Source: Dolichospermum sp. FACHB-1091 (GTDB lineage Bacteria > Cyanobacteriota > Cyanobacteriia > Cyanobacteriales > Nostocaceae). Taken from it: a stretch of DNA of 64,000 bases. The position numbers were made by a program, and so were the translations under genes. Below the pieces are notes generated by a model. That model had not been told where the DNA came from and ran no database searches. It saw nothing but the letters and a program-made list of their open reading frames with translations. Of the stretch, positions 51,754-63,446 are shown piece by piece. The stretch is taken from assembly GCF_014697585.1 (NCBI RefSeq), contig NZ_JACJSB010000014.1:1-64000 (forward strand), given 5' to 3'. Within the stretch, counting starts at the first letter, position 1; the number at the start of each line of letters is the position of its first letter.

Positions 51754-54042
51754 ATGAACAAAATGAAGAGTCCGCATGATGAAAACTTACTACCGAGAAT
51801 GCAGGTGAAGGCGAAGCAGTTATTAAACCAGGTGAGAACCCTATCATCTAGAATCTTGAGCAGCGATAAACCATTTTATCGTCGTGTTTGGTTTTGGGCG
51901 GGTTTAAGTATAGGTGGTGGGATCATCGCTTTACATTACACAATCTTAGAAATAGATAGAAATTTACCAGATCAGTCCGCACTTAAAGCAGTAATTCGGG
52001 AGCAAACACTAACGATTAAAGCTGCTGATGGTACTGTGTTACAACAGCAAGGTGAAGCCACTAGAGAGCAGTTGCAACTGGAACAAATACCAGATAATGT
52101 CAAAAAGGCTTTTATTGCTGCGGAAGACCGAAGATTTAATCAACACAATGGGGTTGATATCCAGGGGATTTTTAGGGCGGTAATCAATAATTTGCGATCG
52201 CAAGATGTGGTAGAAGGTGGTAGTACAATTACCCAACAGGTAGCCCGCATTCTCTTTCTCAAACAAGAAAAAACCTTCTGGCGTAAACTGAAAGAAGTCC
52301 GGTTAGCCCAAAAAATAGAGCGACAATTAACTAAAGATCAAATTCTCGAACGTTATCTAAATCTTGTATATTTAGGCTCTGGTGCTTATGGTGTGGGTGA
52401 TGCAGCTTGGGTTTACTTTAGTAAATCCATAGATCAACTTACCTTATCAGAAATGGCCACCTTGGCTGGTTTAGCTCCTGCACCTAACCTCTATGCACCA
52501 GACAAAAACCTAAAAGCAGCCACAGAACGGCGAAATTTGGTGTTGGCGCGGATGGCAGAAGATGGCATAATTACACCAATACAAAAACAAGCCGCTATTC
52601 AAGAACCATTAATAGTTAACAGCAACTTACCCAAACGGTGGCAGGTAGATTCTCCCTACTTTACTAGCTATATTCAAAAGGAATTACCAAAGCACGTTTC
52701 TCCTGATATCTTAGCTAGTGGTGGTTTGGTAGTAGAAACCAGTTTAAACCCAACTTGGCAAAAAGCCGCAGAAGCCGCAGTCACAAAAATCTTGAAAAAT
52801 GAAGGACGGTGGCAAAACTTTAAAGAAGCAGCTATGGTGGCCATAGATCCTCGAAATGGGGAAATTCAGGCCATGGTGGGTGGAAAAGACTTCGGTAAAA
52901 ACCAATTTAATCGCGTTACTCAGGCACAAAGACAACCAGGATCAACCTTTAAAGGATTTGTCTATGCTACAGCGATCGCCACGGGTAAAAGTCCCTATGA
53001 TAGCTACCTAGATGAACCTTTATCAATAGATGGTTATGAGCCAAAAAACTACCATGACAAATTCTCCGGCTGGTTAAATATGAGGGATGCTCTCACCAAA
53101 TCCATCAATACAATTGCCGTAAAAGTATTAATAGATACAGGTTTTCAGCCAACCCTTAAACTTGCCCATGATATGGGAATTAAATCAGAACTAAAACCTA
53201 CCTATTCTTTAGCTCTTGGTTCTAATGAAGTCAACCTATTAGAACTAACTAATGCTTATGGTACATTTGCTACCCAAGGAAATTATATAGAAGCTCACGG
53301 TATTCGTCGCATCCTCAACCGCGAAGGTAATGTCATCTGGTCTGCCAAATATGAACCTAAGCAAGTTTTAGACACTGATAGTAGCACCATTATGACTTGG
53401 ATGTTACGAAATGTCGTCAGGGAGGGAACTGGGGCAGCGGCTCAATTAGATGATAGACAAGTGGCCGGAAAAACAGGAACTTCCGATGAAGCCCGTGATT
53501 TATGGTTTATTGGTTATATTCCCCAAGTTGTCACTGGAGTGTGGTTAGGGAATGATAATAATACCCCTACCTATGGTAGTAGTGGTAGCGCCGCTTATGC
53601 CTGGCATGAATTTATGAAAAAAGCAGTAGAGGGAATGCCTGTAGAAAAGTTTCCCACCCTGCCCAAACTAGAAAACCGCAAAGGTAGTATTAAAGCCGAA
53701 CCTATCAAACCTAAAAAATTTATCCGTAGAGTGATTAATGATAATAATCAAAAATCAGATCGGGATAATACTGAAAATTCTGATTCATCAACAAGAAGGA
53801 GACGCAGACGACGCTATTCCCAGTCGGAAGATACAACAGAAAACACCCCCAGACGCAGACGACGCTATTCTCAGGAAGAAAACAAGACATCTGCCTCCTC
53901 TCGCCGAGAAAGACGATATCGTAGGAAAAAATCACGCTCTGAAAATTCATCTTCCTCAACAGAGAATAATTCTGGAGAATCTTCATCACCACAATCTTCC
54001 TGGAGAGAAAGACTTAAACCCAATTCTTCACCAGAAAATTAA
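51754..54042 (+). CDS. Class A penicillin-binding protein (bifunctional)
   Basis: 762 residues from ATG 51754 (open to a TTG at 51745). A membrane anchor (VWFWAGLSIGGGIIALHYTI) is followed by the glycosyltransferase 51 domain (about 70-245; EDRRFNQHNGVDIQGIFRAV, EGGSTITQQVAR) and the transpeptidase domain (about 320-610) with SxxK (PGSTFK), SxN (KSINT) and KTGT (AGKTGTSDEA). It polymerises and cross-links peptidoglycan on the outer face of the inner membrane. The last 120 residues are an unusual Arg/Ser-rich low-complexity tail with two near-identical units. Confidence 0.93.
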   Translation: MNKMKSPHDENLLPRMQVKAKQLLNQVRTLSSRILSSDKPFYRRVWFWAGLSIGGGIIALHYTILEIDRNLPDQSALKAVIREQTLTIKAADGTVLQQQGEATREQLQLEQIPDNVKKAFIAAEDRRFNQHNGVDIQGIFRAVINNLRSQDVVEGGSTITQQVARILFLKQEKTFWRKLKEVRLAQKIERQLTKDQILERYLNLVYLGSGAYGVGDAAWVYFSKSIDQLTLSEMATLAGLAPAPNLYAPDKNLKAATERRNLVLARMAEDGIITPIQKQAAIQEPLIVNSNLPKRWQVDSPYFTSYIQKELPKHVSPDILASGGLVVETSLNPTWQKAAEAAVTKILKNEGRWQNFKEAAMVAIDPRNGEIQAMVGGKDFGKNQFNRVTQAQRQPGSTFKGFVYATAIATGKSPYDSYLDEPLSIDGYEPKNYHDKFSGWLNMRDALTKSINTIAVKVLIDTGFQPTLKLAHDMGIKSELKPTYSLALGSNEVNLLELTNAYGTFATQGNYIEAHGIRRILNREGNVIWSAKYEPKQVLDTDSSTIMTWMLRNVVREGTGAAAQLDDRQVAGKTGTSDEARDLWFIGYIPQVVTGVWLGNDNNTPTYGSSGSAAYAWHEFMKKAVEGMPVEKFPTLPKLENRKGSIKAEPIKPKKFIRRVINDNNQKSDRDNTENSDSSTRRRRRRRYSQSEDTTENTPRRRRRYSQEENKTSASSRRERRYRRKKSRSENSSSSTENNSGESSSPQSSWRERLKPNSSPEN

Positions 54043-54153
54043 GTTAATGTTATGTCTTTTAATACAGAAAAGATTTTTCCTGGGGCAGATGTAGGTGATC
54101 CGCTCAGTTTATACTTTATGAAGAAGTGTAACCTACATTAAGCGAATATCCCC

Positions 54154-54351
54154 ATGAGTTATTTATTGCTCCAAGTTCAAGCCGAAGCGACGGGAAATCA
54201 CTTTCCCTTAGCCTTCACTTTGGTGTATGTAGTCGGTTTTATCGCTGCTGTCACCATTGGTTCAATTGCCTGGTACAACTCCAAACGTCCCCCAGGTTGG
54301 GAGAGTAAAGAACGTCCTAACATTGTCCCCAAGGTTGAGAAGGAATCATAG
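54154..54351 (+). CDS. Small one-helix membrane protein (possibly Psb35-related)
   Basis: 65 residues. One membrane helix (FTLVYVVGFIAAVTIGSIAW) follows a short N-terminus; the charged C-terminus is KRPPGWESKERPNIVPKVEK. Small conserved proteins of this form occur throughout cyanobacteria, and some are annotated as photosystem II assembly protein Psb35-related. I recognise the shape but cannot confirm the family. ATG start at 54154; own transcript, 111 bp after the PBP gene. Confidence 0.7.
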   Translation: MSYLLLQVQAEATGNHFPLAFTLVYVVGFIAAVTIGSIAWYNSKRPPGWESKERPNIVPKVEKES

Positions 54352-54492
54352 GACTTCAGGGCTTTAGCCCTTATTTTGTTCGCGTAGCGTCTCAAAGAGA
54401 GCTAGTCCTCACTACCATTGAGAATATTATGCCAGTTGCGTAAGTCCTGAATAAATTAAGTAGTAGGTGATCCGTAATGGGAAAAGAATATA

Positions 54493-54518
54493 TTACCCAT
54501 TACCCATTACCCATTACC
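54493..54518. repeat. Heptamer tandem repeat (CCATTAC units)
   Basis: Three to four copies of CCATTAC, the reverse complement of the GGTAATG heptamer at 8903-8929. It runs up to the stop codon of the TerB-like gene. Confidence 0.85.
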
Positions 54519-54940
54519 TAATTCTGTACGTCAACACAACGACGGTAGAGCTTTTGAATTTGCTTCAGCAGTGTAGTGTGTGCTGCTTGGTTAGCACCAC
54601 TAGACTTACTTAACTCTGTCAATTGGGTGAGGAGTCTTGCTTCTTCAATAGCTATATCACCATCACTATAAATCAAGCCACTAATGGCTTCAATTAAATT
54701 CTCATAATCTTCCGTCGTTGGGCGATCGCCTAAATACTCTTTTACCCATTTATAACAGTCCTTCGGCTTCACTGGCACTAATTCATACAACCAAGGCTTT
54801 ATTTCGGGATCACTAGCTAAACCTTTAGCTTGAGCTATTTCCCGCAAATATTGCCGTTCTTCCGGCTGGATTTTACCATCAATCCAAGCTGCTCCAATCA
54901 GGATTTTTACTAGGTTTTTGACATGGGAATTATTAACCAT
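54518..54940 (-). CDS. TerB-like (tellurite-resistance TerB fold) protein
   Basis: 140 residues from ATG 54940; a GTG at 54988 is possible but its extension lacks family features. All-helical TerB-type domain: NLVKILIGAAWIDGKIQPEE (first acidic metal-like loop) and LIEAISGLIYSDGDIAIEEA (second loop). The paired D-G-K/D-I repeats suggest metal binding. Function in cyanobacteria is not known; tellurite resistance is only the family name. 9-57 bp after rsmB, same direction, so probably co-transcribed. Confidence 0.8.
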   Translation of the reverse strand: MVNNSHVKNLVKILIGAAWIDGKIQPEERQYLREIAQAKGLASDPEIKPWLYELVPVKPKDCYKWVKEYLGDRPTTEDYENLIEAISGLIYSDGDIAIEEARLLTQLTELSKSSGANQAAHTTLLKQIQKLYRRCVDVQN

Positions 54941-54997
54941 TGCTGCCTCCTCTGGTAGATTCCGGCCTTGATTAGATATTACAATCACTGTTGATAT

Positions 54998-56338
54998 TCA
55001 CCGAGAATCCTTAGATTTTCTTAAGCGCACCATGAAAAAACCATCCATATCCTGTTGGTGAGGCCAGACTTTCAACCAACCAGAAGTACCGCTATTAAAT
55101 AACTCAAAAGGGTGCGGCTCTATTTGCCAATGGGGGTTTACCGCTAAAAATTCCGAAATTACCTGCTCATTCTCCTCTGGGTGTAATGTACAAGTTGCAT
55201 AAACTAAAACGCCTCCAGCCTTGACAAAAGTTGCATTATGTGATAATAATTGTTTCTGTAATTGGCAAAGTTCTTGTACCGAACCAGGAGTTTGTCGCCA
55301 ACGCGCATCTGCGTGTCTGTGCATAGTTCCCAAACCGGAACAAGGAGCATCAAGTAATACACAGTCAGCAGCTTGATAGAACTGTGGTAAATTGCGGCTA
55401 TCTCCTATACAAGTATGAATAGATTGTAAATACAGACGTTGGGTATTTTCCTTTAACTTCCGTAAGCGGGAAGCAGTTTGATCACAAGCCCAAATTTTGC
55501 CCTTGTCTCCCATTAATTCCGCAATATGGGTGGTTTTTCCCCCCGGTGCTGCACAGGCATCAATTACCACATCACCAGGTGTAGGGTCAAGCAAATAACC
55601 AACTAACTGGGCGCTACTATCTTGGACAGTCCACCAACCTGCACAGAAACCGGGTAAATTTTGAATTGGGCCATTATTACCAATTAATCGTAAAGCTTGG
55701 GGTAAATTAGGAATAGATTTAACTAAAATACCAGCAGCTTCAAAAGCTGATTTTACCTCTTTTAAGGAACTACGCAGGATATTTATTCTTAAATCAATTG
55801 TCGGGGTTTGATTCATCCAGATACACAGTTTTTCTGTTTCTTCAAAACCCAATTGTGATAACCACACTTCAATTATCCAATTGGGAAAACTGTGTAAAAT
55901 TCCCAATTTTTCTACCGGATTTTCTGGTAAAATTAAAGGTTCTAAAGATTTTTCTAAAAGTCGAAGATATTGACGTAATAAACCATTCACAAAACCAGTT
56001 AAACCAGGAAAACCATTTTCCTTGGCTAATTCAACAGTGGTATTTACAGCCGCAGAAACAGGGATTCTTTCCTGATACCGCAGTTGATAAAAACCCAGAT
56101 GTAAAATTGTGCGGAGGTCTTTTGGTTGTTGTTGGTTTTTCTTGGTAGCAAGTTGGTCAATGATAGCATCTAAAGTGCGTTGTCTTCTCACACTACCATA
56201 AACTAATTCTGTCATTAACCGGCGATCGTTGTCCGGTAACTTAAACTTTTGTAATACCCGGTCTAGAGCCACATCAGTATAAGCTCCTTTATGTACTTCT
56301 TTGAGAGCGATAAATGCAACTTGTCGGGGGTTAGTCAT
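54998..56338 (-). CDS. rsmB: 16S rRNA (cytosine-967 C5) methyltransferase
   Basis: 446 residues. The N-terminal NusB-like RNA-binding domain (RQVAFIALKEVHKGAYTDVA) is followed by a SAM-dependent methyltransferase domain with DACAAPGGKTTHIAEL (SAM loop), LLDAPCSGLGTMHRHADARW (catalytic block with Cys) and VYATCTLHPEENEQV (second Cys). These are the two cysteines of RNA m5C methyltransferases. Length is typical of RsmB/Sun. ATG start at 56338. Confidence 0.95.
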   Translation of the reverse strand: MTNPRQVAFIALKEVHKGAYTDVALDRVLQKFKLPDNDRRLMTELVYGSVRRQRTLDAIIDQLATKKNQQQPKDLRTILHLGFYQLRYQERIPVSAAVNTTVELAKENGFPGLTGFVNGLLRQYLRLLEKSLEPLILPENPVEKLGILHSFPNWIIEVWLSQLGFEETEKLCIWMNQTPTIDLRINILRSSLKEVKSAFEAAGILVKSIPNLPQALRLIGNNGPIQNLPGFCAGWWTVQDSSAQLVGYLLDPTPGDVVIDACAAPGGKTTHIAELMGDKGKIWACDQTASRLRKLKENTQRLYLQSIHTCIGDSRNLPQFYQAADCVLLDAPCSGLGTMHRHADARWRQTPGSVQELCQLQKQLLSHNATFVKAGGVLVYATCTLHPEENEQVISEFLAVNPHWQIEPHPFELFNSGTSGWLKVWPHQQDMDGFFMVRLRKSKDSR

Positions 56339-56732
56339 GGAAGGTAATGAGATTTTTAACTGTAATATATGTATTTATCTATGATAGATAGATAACAGTT
56401 CCCATGCTCGTGAGGTACAAAATTCTTTAGTTTTAGGGAGGAGGAAAGAGGGAATAAAGAGGGAAGGGGTTAGGGGTTAGGTTTTTAGAGTGTTTTTGTC
56501 AAGATAATACCTATGAACTCAAAATCTCGAATAAAAAAATATTTTTGTATTTTTCCGTTTTTAGAGGTAGAAAGGGGTTGACATTTGATTTTAAATCTGT
56601 TATTATCATTTCGATAAGGAAGAATTATCTTGCTATAGATGGCAGATAGTATAGTAGTTATAATTTAGTCTTAACAAACTGGCTTTAACACGAAAGGATT
56701 AAGCCTGGCATCTGATATATTGTATATTAATA
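56339..56732. other. Intergenic region between rsmB and tRNA-Arg
   Basis: About 394 bp. It holds an orphan consensus promoter (56578-56606) pointing right, a purine-rich stretch GGGAGGAGGAAAGAGGG near 56437-56453 and a weak stem GGCTTTAA...ATTAAGCC near 56682-56706. No gene recognised. Confidence 0.5.
56578..56606 (+). promoter_or_regulatory. Consensus sigma-70 promoter with no assigned gene
   Basis: TTGACA (56578-56583), exactly 17 bp, TATTAT (56601-56606). It reads right, toward the minus-strand tRNA-Arg, so its transcript would be a short unannotated RNA or antisense to the tRNA. A 9-codon ATG frame at about 56640 is probably meaningless. Confidence 0.55.
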
Positions 56733-56806
56733 CGGGATTGGTGCGGATCGAACGCACGGCCTAGCGCTTAGGAGGCGCTCGCTCTATCCAACTGAGCTAC
56801 AACCCC
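56733..56806 (-). tRNA. tRNA-Arg (anticodon CCT)
   Basis: On the minus strand GGGGTTG pairs with CAATCCC (one G-U), discriminator G. The D-arm is GCTC/GAGC. The anticodon loop CTCCTAA gives CCT. The anticodon stem is AGCGC/GCGCT. T-loop GTTCGATC. No encoded CCA. Reads AGG codons. Confidence 0.95.
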
Positions 56807-56839
56807 AAGAGTGAACCAAATATTATCATAGCAGTATTT

Positions 56840-58689
<1,850 letters not shown>

Positions 58690-58739
58690 TATTGACTATC
58701 CTGCAAGTAAGTAAAAGTTTTGTACATGAAATCATTCAA

Positions 58740-61700
58740 TTATATATATCGGGGAATACTAACTTTAAATATTGTTCCCTTGTTTAGTTTGCTTTCTAGG
58801 GTAATTTCCCCTTGATGTTGTTCAACGCATTTTTTGACTATTGCTAAACCTAAGCCCGTACCAGAAATACTACCAACATTAGAACCACGATAAAAAGAAG
58901 CAAATAAATTAACTTGATCTTCTTTAGGAATACCAATACCATAATCTTGAATTATAAAGATTACCTGTTTATCGGTGATATTCAAACTAAAATTAACTTG
59001 ACTATTTTCAGGAGAATATTTCATTGCATTGGTGAGCAGATTTGTGAGAATTTGACGGATAATTTTTGGATCAAATTCCGTCAATAAGGTATCATCTAAA
59101 ACTGGCTGGCTGCTATTTAAAGCAAACTCTATTATGTGACTGTAGCTAGTTCCTTGTATTTCTCTTATGAGACGACGACAAAAAGCAATAATATCTAATG
59201 TTTCTGGTTTAAATTCTATTTTCTCAGTTTCAACGCTATTGATCATCAGAACATCATCTAGTAGTTGAACAGTATATTTGATAGTTTTTTGGATTGTTTC
59301 TAGGTGTCCCTGTTTTTTTTCCGCGCTCAGACGATCGCTAAAAGTTTGTAAAATCCCTGTAGACGAGGAAATAATAGCTAATGGAGTGCGAAATTCATGG
59401 GAGGCCATGGAAATAAAACGTGATCGCATTGCGCTGATTTCTTTTTCTTGTGCGAGAGACTTTTGTAATTTCTCAAATAAATCTGCTTGTTGAATAGCTA
59501 TTGATAATTGATTGGCTATTTGTTGCAATAATTCAGCTTCGGATTCTTCCCAAATACGTTTTTCACTACAAGCATGAACAACCAGCACTCCCCAAAGTTT
59601 ATTATGAGGATGATTTACCCAGCGCCCGTTTTCATTTTCTACCAAATCCTGCAAAATGGGAGCGACAATTTTAGATTGAATATTTCCCTGTAGAGAATAT
59701 TCTCTCAAGCAATCTGTCCAAATATCTTCCATCACATCGATAACAATGCGTGGTTTTCCTTGCCAATAGTATTCTAAAATATCTTGTGACCATTTTTCAT
59801 CTTCCCAATAACTATCTTTAAAAGTCATATAACCGTTAGCAACAGATTCTTCCACAATTTGACTTTTACCATCAGGAAATAGACGGAAGACAATCACCCG
59901 ATCAGCCTGAATTAATTCTTGCACTTTAGCAGTAATAGTAGTTAAAATATTATCTAAATTTAGGCTAGAGCGAATTTCTTCAGTGATCTCTTGAATGGCT
60001 TTTTGTCTTTGTAGTTGCAGGTAAATTTCAACTTCAGCTTGCTTTCTAATTATTAATTCTGAATGTACTTGTTCATATAGCATAGATTGTTGAATGGCGA
60101 TCGCTAATTGGTTCGCTATTTGTTGGACAAGTTCAATTTCAAAATCTTGCCAGTGACGAGGTTGGGAACATTGATGAATACACAACAACCCCCATAAAGT
60201 TTTTCCCTGGATTAATGGTACAACTAAATTTGCTCTCACCTGAAATCGTGCTAAAATATCCCGATGACAATCTGCGAGTCCCGCATTGTCAATATCATCT
60301 ACTATTTGCATTCTCCCTGCTGCATAGTCGGGAGAAAATCTTTCACCAAAACATTGATCATGCACTTTATTTTCTAGAGCAGATATAAACCCAGAAACTA
60401 CAGATTCTGAGACAAATTCACCATAATTAAAATTACTGTCTGTATCAAATTTAAAAATTCCCACTCTATCAGCATTAATTAATTGTCGTATTTCTTCCGC
60501 AGCCGTATTAAAAATAGTACGTAAATCGAGGGACTGACGAATGCGTTGGGTTGTCTCTCTCAGTAAATATTCTCTTTCTGCTTGCTGCTTAATTTTTTGT
60601 TCTGCTTCTTTCAAATTCGTAATATCTCTATTCACCCCAATTACTCGTTCTGCTTTTCCTTGGGAATCACGCTTAATAATGCCGTAAGATTGCAGAACAC
60701 GAATTTTACCATCTGGTAAAACTATTCTAAAATCCATCTCAAATTCCTCACCATCTTTGAGCTTATTTTTAATAATTTGATTAACTCTAATTGCATCCTC
60801 TGGATGTATTGATCTGTGCCAAATTTCCATACAATCCCCATACTCCGATGGTTTGACTCCATAGAGTTCATACATCTTCTTGTCCCAAATTGTATGATTA
60901 TTGTGGATATCCCATTCCCAAATAGCAATTTTTGCAGCTTTGATTGCTAATTCTAAACGACTGGAGAGATTTTGTAGTTGGCTTGTGCGTTTCTGTACTA
61001 TGGTCTCTAGTTTTTGATTAAATTGAGACAACTGATTTAAAGTTGCTTGTAATTCCTCTTCTTTTCGCACTAGTTGAGTGATATCAGTATTTGCACCAGA
61101 TACTCGCAGAGCTTTTCCAGTTTCGTCCCGGAGAATATAACTTTTACAGTTGATGAAAATACAATATCCTTGTTTATGTTGCAGTCGAAACTTTAGCTCA
61201 ATCAACTCTATATTTTTATCTTTTAATGCTTGATTTAATCTTTGATATATAGCATCTATATCCTCATGATGTATAAAATTATGCCAAAAGCTTTCAGATT
61301 TGAGATAAATTTCTTCATGTTTATAACCCAACATGGAAAACCAACGAGCAGAATAATAAATAGTATCTTCTAGAATATCCCAATCCCACCAAGCATCATT
61401 TGAACCTTTAAGAACTAGAGATAATCGTTCTTGCAGTTTTTCTGATTTTTGGAATAATTTAGATAATTTTTCCTCTGAATTTTTGCGAACAGTAATATCA
61501 ACCATAGCTCCAATCACAACGTCAATCTCACCGTGATCATCTAAAACTACTTGATTGCGATCTTCAACCCAAATGTAATTACCATCTTTACGTCGCAGAC
61601 GATATTCTGTGGACAAACAACTTTTGTGAGCTAGGTTTTTTTGAATCAAAGAATATAGTCTGTCTCGATCTTCTGGATGAACTATATCCATAAATTCAAC

Positions 61701-63446
61701 TAAATTTCTCGGACATTCTGAATATGAGTAACCCAAAACTTCTTCCATATTCGCAGCCCAAACGGGAGCATCATTGAGTAAATTATATTCATACATAATT
61801 TGTCCACTAGCTGTACTTGCTAATTCATAGCGATTTTTCCATATTTTCAATTCTGCTAACTGTTGTTTAATTAATTCTTCTGCTTGTTGTCGTTGATGAA
61901 TTTCAATTTGTGTCTGTTGATAAATATTTGCTTGTTGAATCGCAATTGCGACTCGCAGAGATATTTGTTGTACTAATTCGATTTCCTCAAGTTCCCAATT
62001 GTGGGGAATATCGCGGTAACTTGCTAACATTAGTCCCCAGAGTTGATTTTCAACAACTAACGGAGCTAATATTTTAGCGCGAATATCAAGGTCTTTTAAC
62101 ATCTGCTGATGACACTGAGTTATGGATTCACTGTCAATGTCATTAATTACCCGAATTTGCCCTTGACGGTACAGTTCAAGCCATTCTGCACTAATACAGG
62201 GATCATGTACTTCTTGATTCAGGACTGATTCTCCAGTAATTATCGCTTCAGCGATAACTTGACCACGAAGATCAGTAGTGAATTGGTAAACAATCACGCG
62301 ATCGCAGTTTAATAGCGATCGCATTCCTACAACTGTCTTATTGAGAATCTCTTGTAAATCTAGAGATGAGTGAATTTGGGTAGCAATTTGATTAATTAAT
62401 TTTTCCTGTTCTGCTTTTCTTCTCAGTTTAATAGTGCGCTCTTCTATTTGCTTTTCTAACTCAATAGTACGATTTCCTAGCAGTTGTATTTTCTCTGTTT
62501 CTAGTTGTAATACTTTTGCTTGTAACACTGCTGTTAGTTTATATAATTCCCAAGGATTAAGGGCTTCTAAAATACTGCTGTGGGTAACGATACCTACTAG
62601 TTCCCCTTGGCTTCCTGTCACTGCTAAACGCTGAATAAATCGCTGTTCCATTATTTGCTGCACATTCCACAGAGATTCATCAACAGTCACGCAGAAAACT
62701 GGTGTACTCATGACAGTTTGTGCTAAACAGGTGTCAAAATTCACGTTTAACGCTTTAAGCTGTACAATATCATGCTCTGTCACCATACCCAGAGGAATTG
62801 TTAAAGATGCTTGTGTTTCTACAATCATCACCGAACTGACTTGATTTTCTGTCATTAAGCGAGCGATCGCTAATATAGAAACATTAGCAGGCGCACATAA
62901 GACATTGGTAGTCATGACCTCATGAACCAACCGCAAGCGCAACAAGTCTACAGGCCGAAGTATCTGCCGTAAACTTTCGTAAGTCAGGAGTCCCACCAGT
63001 TGATTTTCCTCATCAACTAGTGGTAAATGACGAATGCGGTGGTGTTGAAGGAGATTTAGGGTAAAAAACAGGTCTGTAAATTTTGACTCCTGCAAGGTGA
63101 TTACAGGATGAGTCATAACCTCACGGAGGGCTAAATTTTCCAGGTTGGGTTTTTGGGCGCTGATTTCAACCACATCTTGTTCCGTAAAGATGCCTACTGG
63201 ACGATTATTTTCCACAATTAGGACACAACTGGAACGGGCTTGAATTTGTAAATGTTCTAGATGGTTATCAGTGGTTTGGGGAACAGAACAAACTGCTTGT
63301 ACGGTCATCAACAGGGGGTTTCCCCCTATTCCACTAATTTGGACTACAGCTTCTCCAACCGTTGTATCGGCAGTTGCGACTAACGGGTTATAAATAATAG
63401 CTGACTTTAGTTCCGTCGCACTGATAGCATTTACAGGTATCAACAT
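58740..63446 (-). CDS. CBS-GAF-PAS-GAF sensor histidine kinase with bilin-type GAF motifs
   Basis: 1568 residues, soluble. Four CBS domains (about 1-300), GAF1 (about 350-505), three PAS/PAC units (about 530-955), GAF2 (about 970-1130), GAF3 (about 1140-1310), HisKA (phosphoacceptor His about 1349 in MASHEFRTPLAI) and HATPase (FDPKIIRQILTNLLTNAMKY, GIGIPKEDQ, GTGLGLAIV). GAF1 has HDPCI and QCHQQ; GAF2 has HDQCF and LADCHRD. These are the DxCF and Cys-His patterns of cyanobacteriochromes. It may sense light and, through CBS, nucleotides. The cognate regulator is not adjacent. ATG start. Confidence 0.88.
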   Translation of the reverse strand: MLIPVNAISATELKSAIIYNPLVATADTTVGEAVVQISGIGGNPLLMTVQAVCSVPQTTDNHLEHLQIQARSSCVLIVENNRPVGIFTEQDVVEISAQKPNLENLALREVMTHPVITLQESKFTDLFFTLNLLQHHRIRHLPLVDEENQLVGLLTYESLRQILRPVDLLRLRLVHEVMTTNVLCAPANVSILAIARLMTENQVSSVMIVETQASLTIPLGMVTEHDIVQLKALNVNFDTCLAQTVMSTPVFCVTVDESLWNVQQIMEQRFIQRLAVTGSQGELVGIVTHSSILEALNPWELYKLTAVLQAKVLQLETEKIQLLGNRTIELEKQIEERTIKLRRKAEQEKLINQIATQIHSSLDLQEILNKTVVGMRSLLNCDRVIVYQFTTDLRGQVIAEAIITGESVLNQEVHDPCISAEWLELYRQGQIRVINDIDSESITQCHQQMLKDLDIRAKILAPLVVENQLWGLMLASYRDIPHNWELEEIELVQQISLRVAIAIQQANIYQQTQIEIHQRQQAEELIKQQLAELKIWKNRYELASTASGQIMYEYNLLNDAPVWAANMEEVLGYSYSECPRNLVEFMDIVHPEDRDRLYSLIQKNLAHKSCLSTEYRLRRKDGNYIWVEDRNQVVLDDHGEIDVVIGAMVDITVRKNSEEKLSKLFQKSEKLQERLSLVLKGSNDAWWDWDILEDTIYYSARWFSMLGYKHEEIYLKSESFWHNFIHHEDIDAIYQRLNQALKDKNIELIELKFRLQHKQGYCIFINCKSYILRDETGKALRVSGANTDITQLVRKEEELQATLNQLSQFNQKLETIVQKRTSQLQNLSSRLELAIKAAKIAIWEWDIHNNHTIWDKKMYELYGVKPSEYGDCMEIWHRSIHPEDAIRVNQIIKNKLKDGEEFEMDFRIVLPDGKIRVLQSYGIIKRDSQGKAERVIGVNRDITNLKEAEQKIKQQAEREYLLRETTQRIRQSLDLRTIFNTAAEEIRQLINADRVGIFKFDTDSNFNYGEFVSESVVSGFISALENKVHDQCFGERFSPDYAAGRMQIVDDIDNAGLADCHRDILARFQVRANLVVPLIQGKTLWGLLCIHQCSQPRHWQDFEIELVQQIANQLAIAIQQSMLYEQVHSELIIRKQAEVEIYLQLQRQKAIQEITEEIRSSLNLDNILTTITAKVQELIQADRVIVFRLFPDGKSQIVEESVANGYMTFKDSYWEDEKWSQDILEYYWQGKPRIVIDVMEDIWTDCLREYSLQGNIQSKIVAPILQDLVENENGRWVNHPHNKLWGVLVVHACSEKRIWEESEAELLQQIANQLSIAIQQADLFEKLQKSLAQEKEISAMRSRFISMASHEFRTPLAIISSSTGILQTFSDRLSAEKKQGHLETIQKTIKYTVQLLDDVLMINSVETEKIEFKPETLDIIAFCRRLIREIQGTSYSHIIEFALNSSQPVLDDTLLTEFDPKIIRQILTNLLTNAMKYSPENSQVNFSLNITDKQVIFIIQDYGIGIPKEDQVNLFASFYRGSNVGSISGTGLGLAIVKKCVEQHQGEITLESKLNKGTIFKVSIPRYI

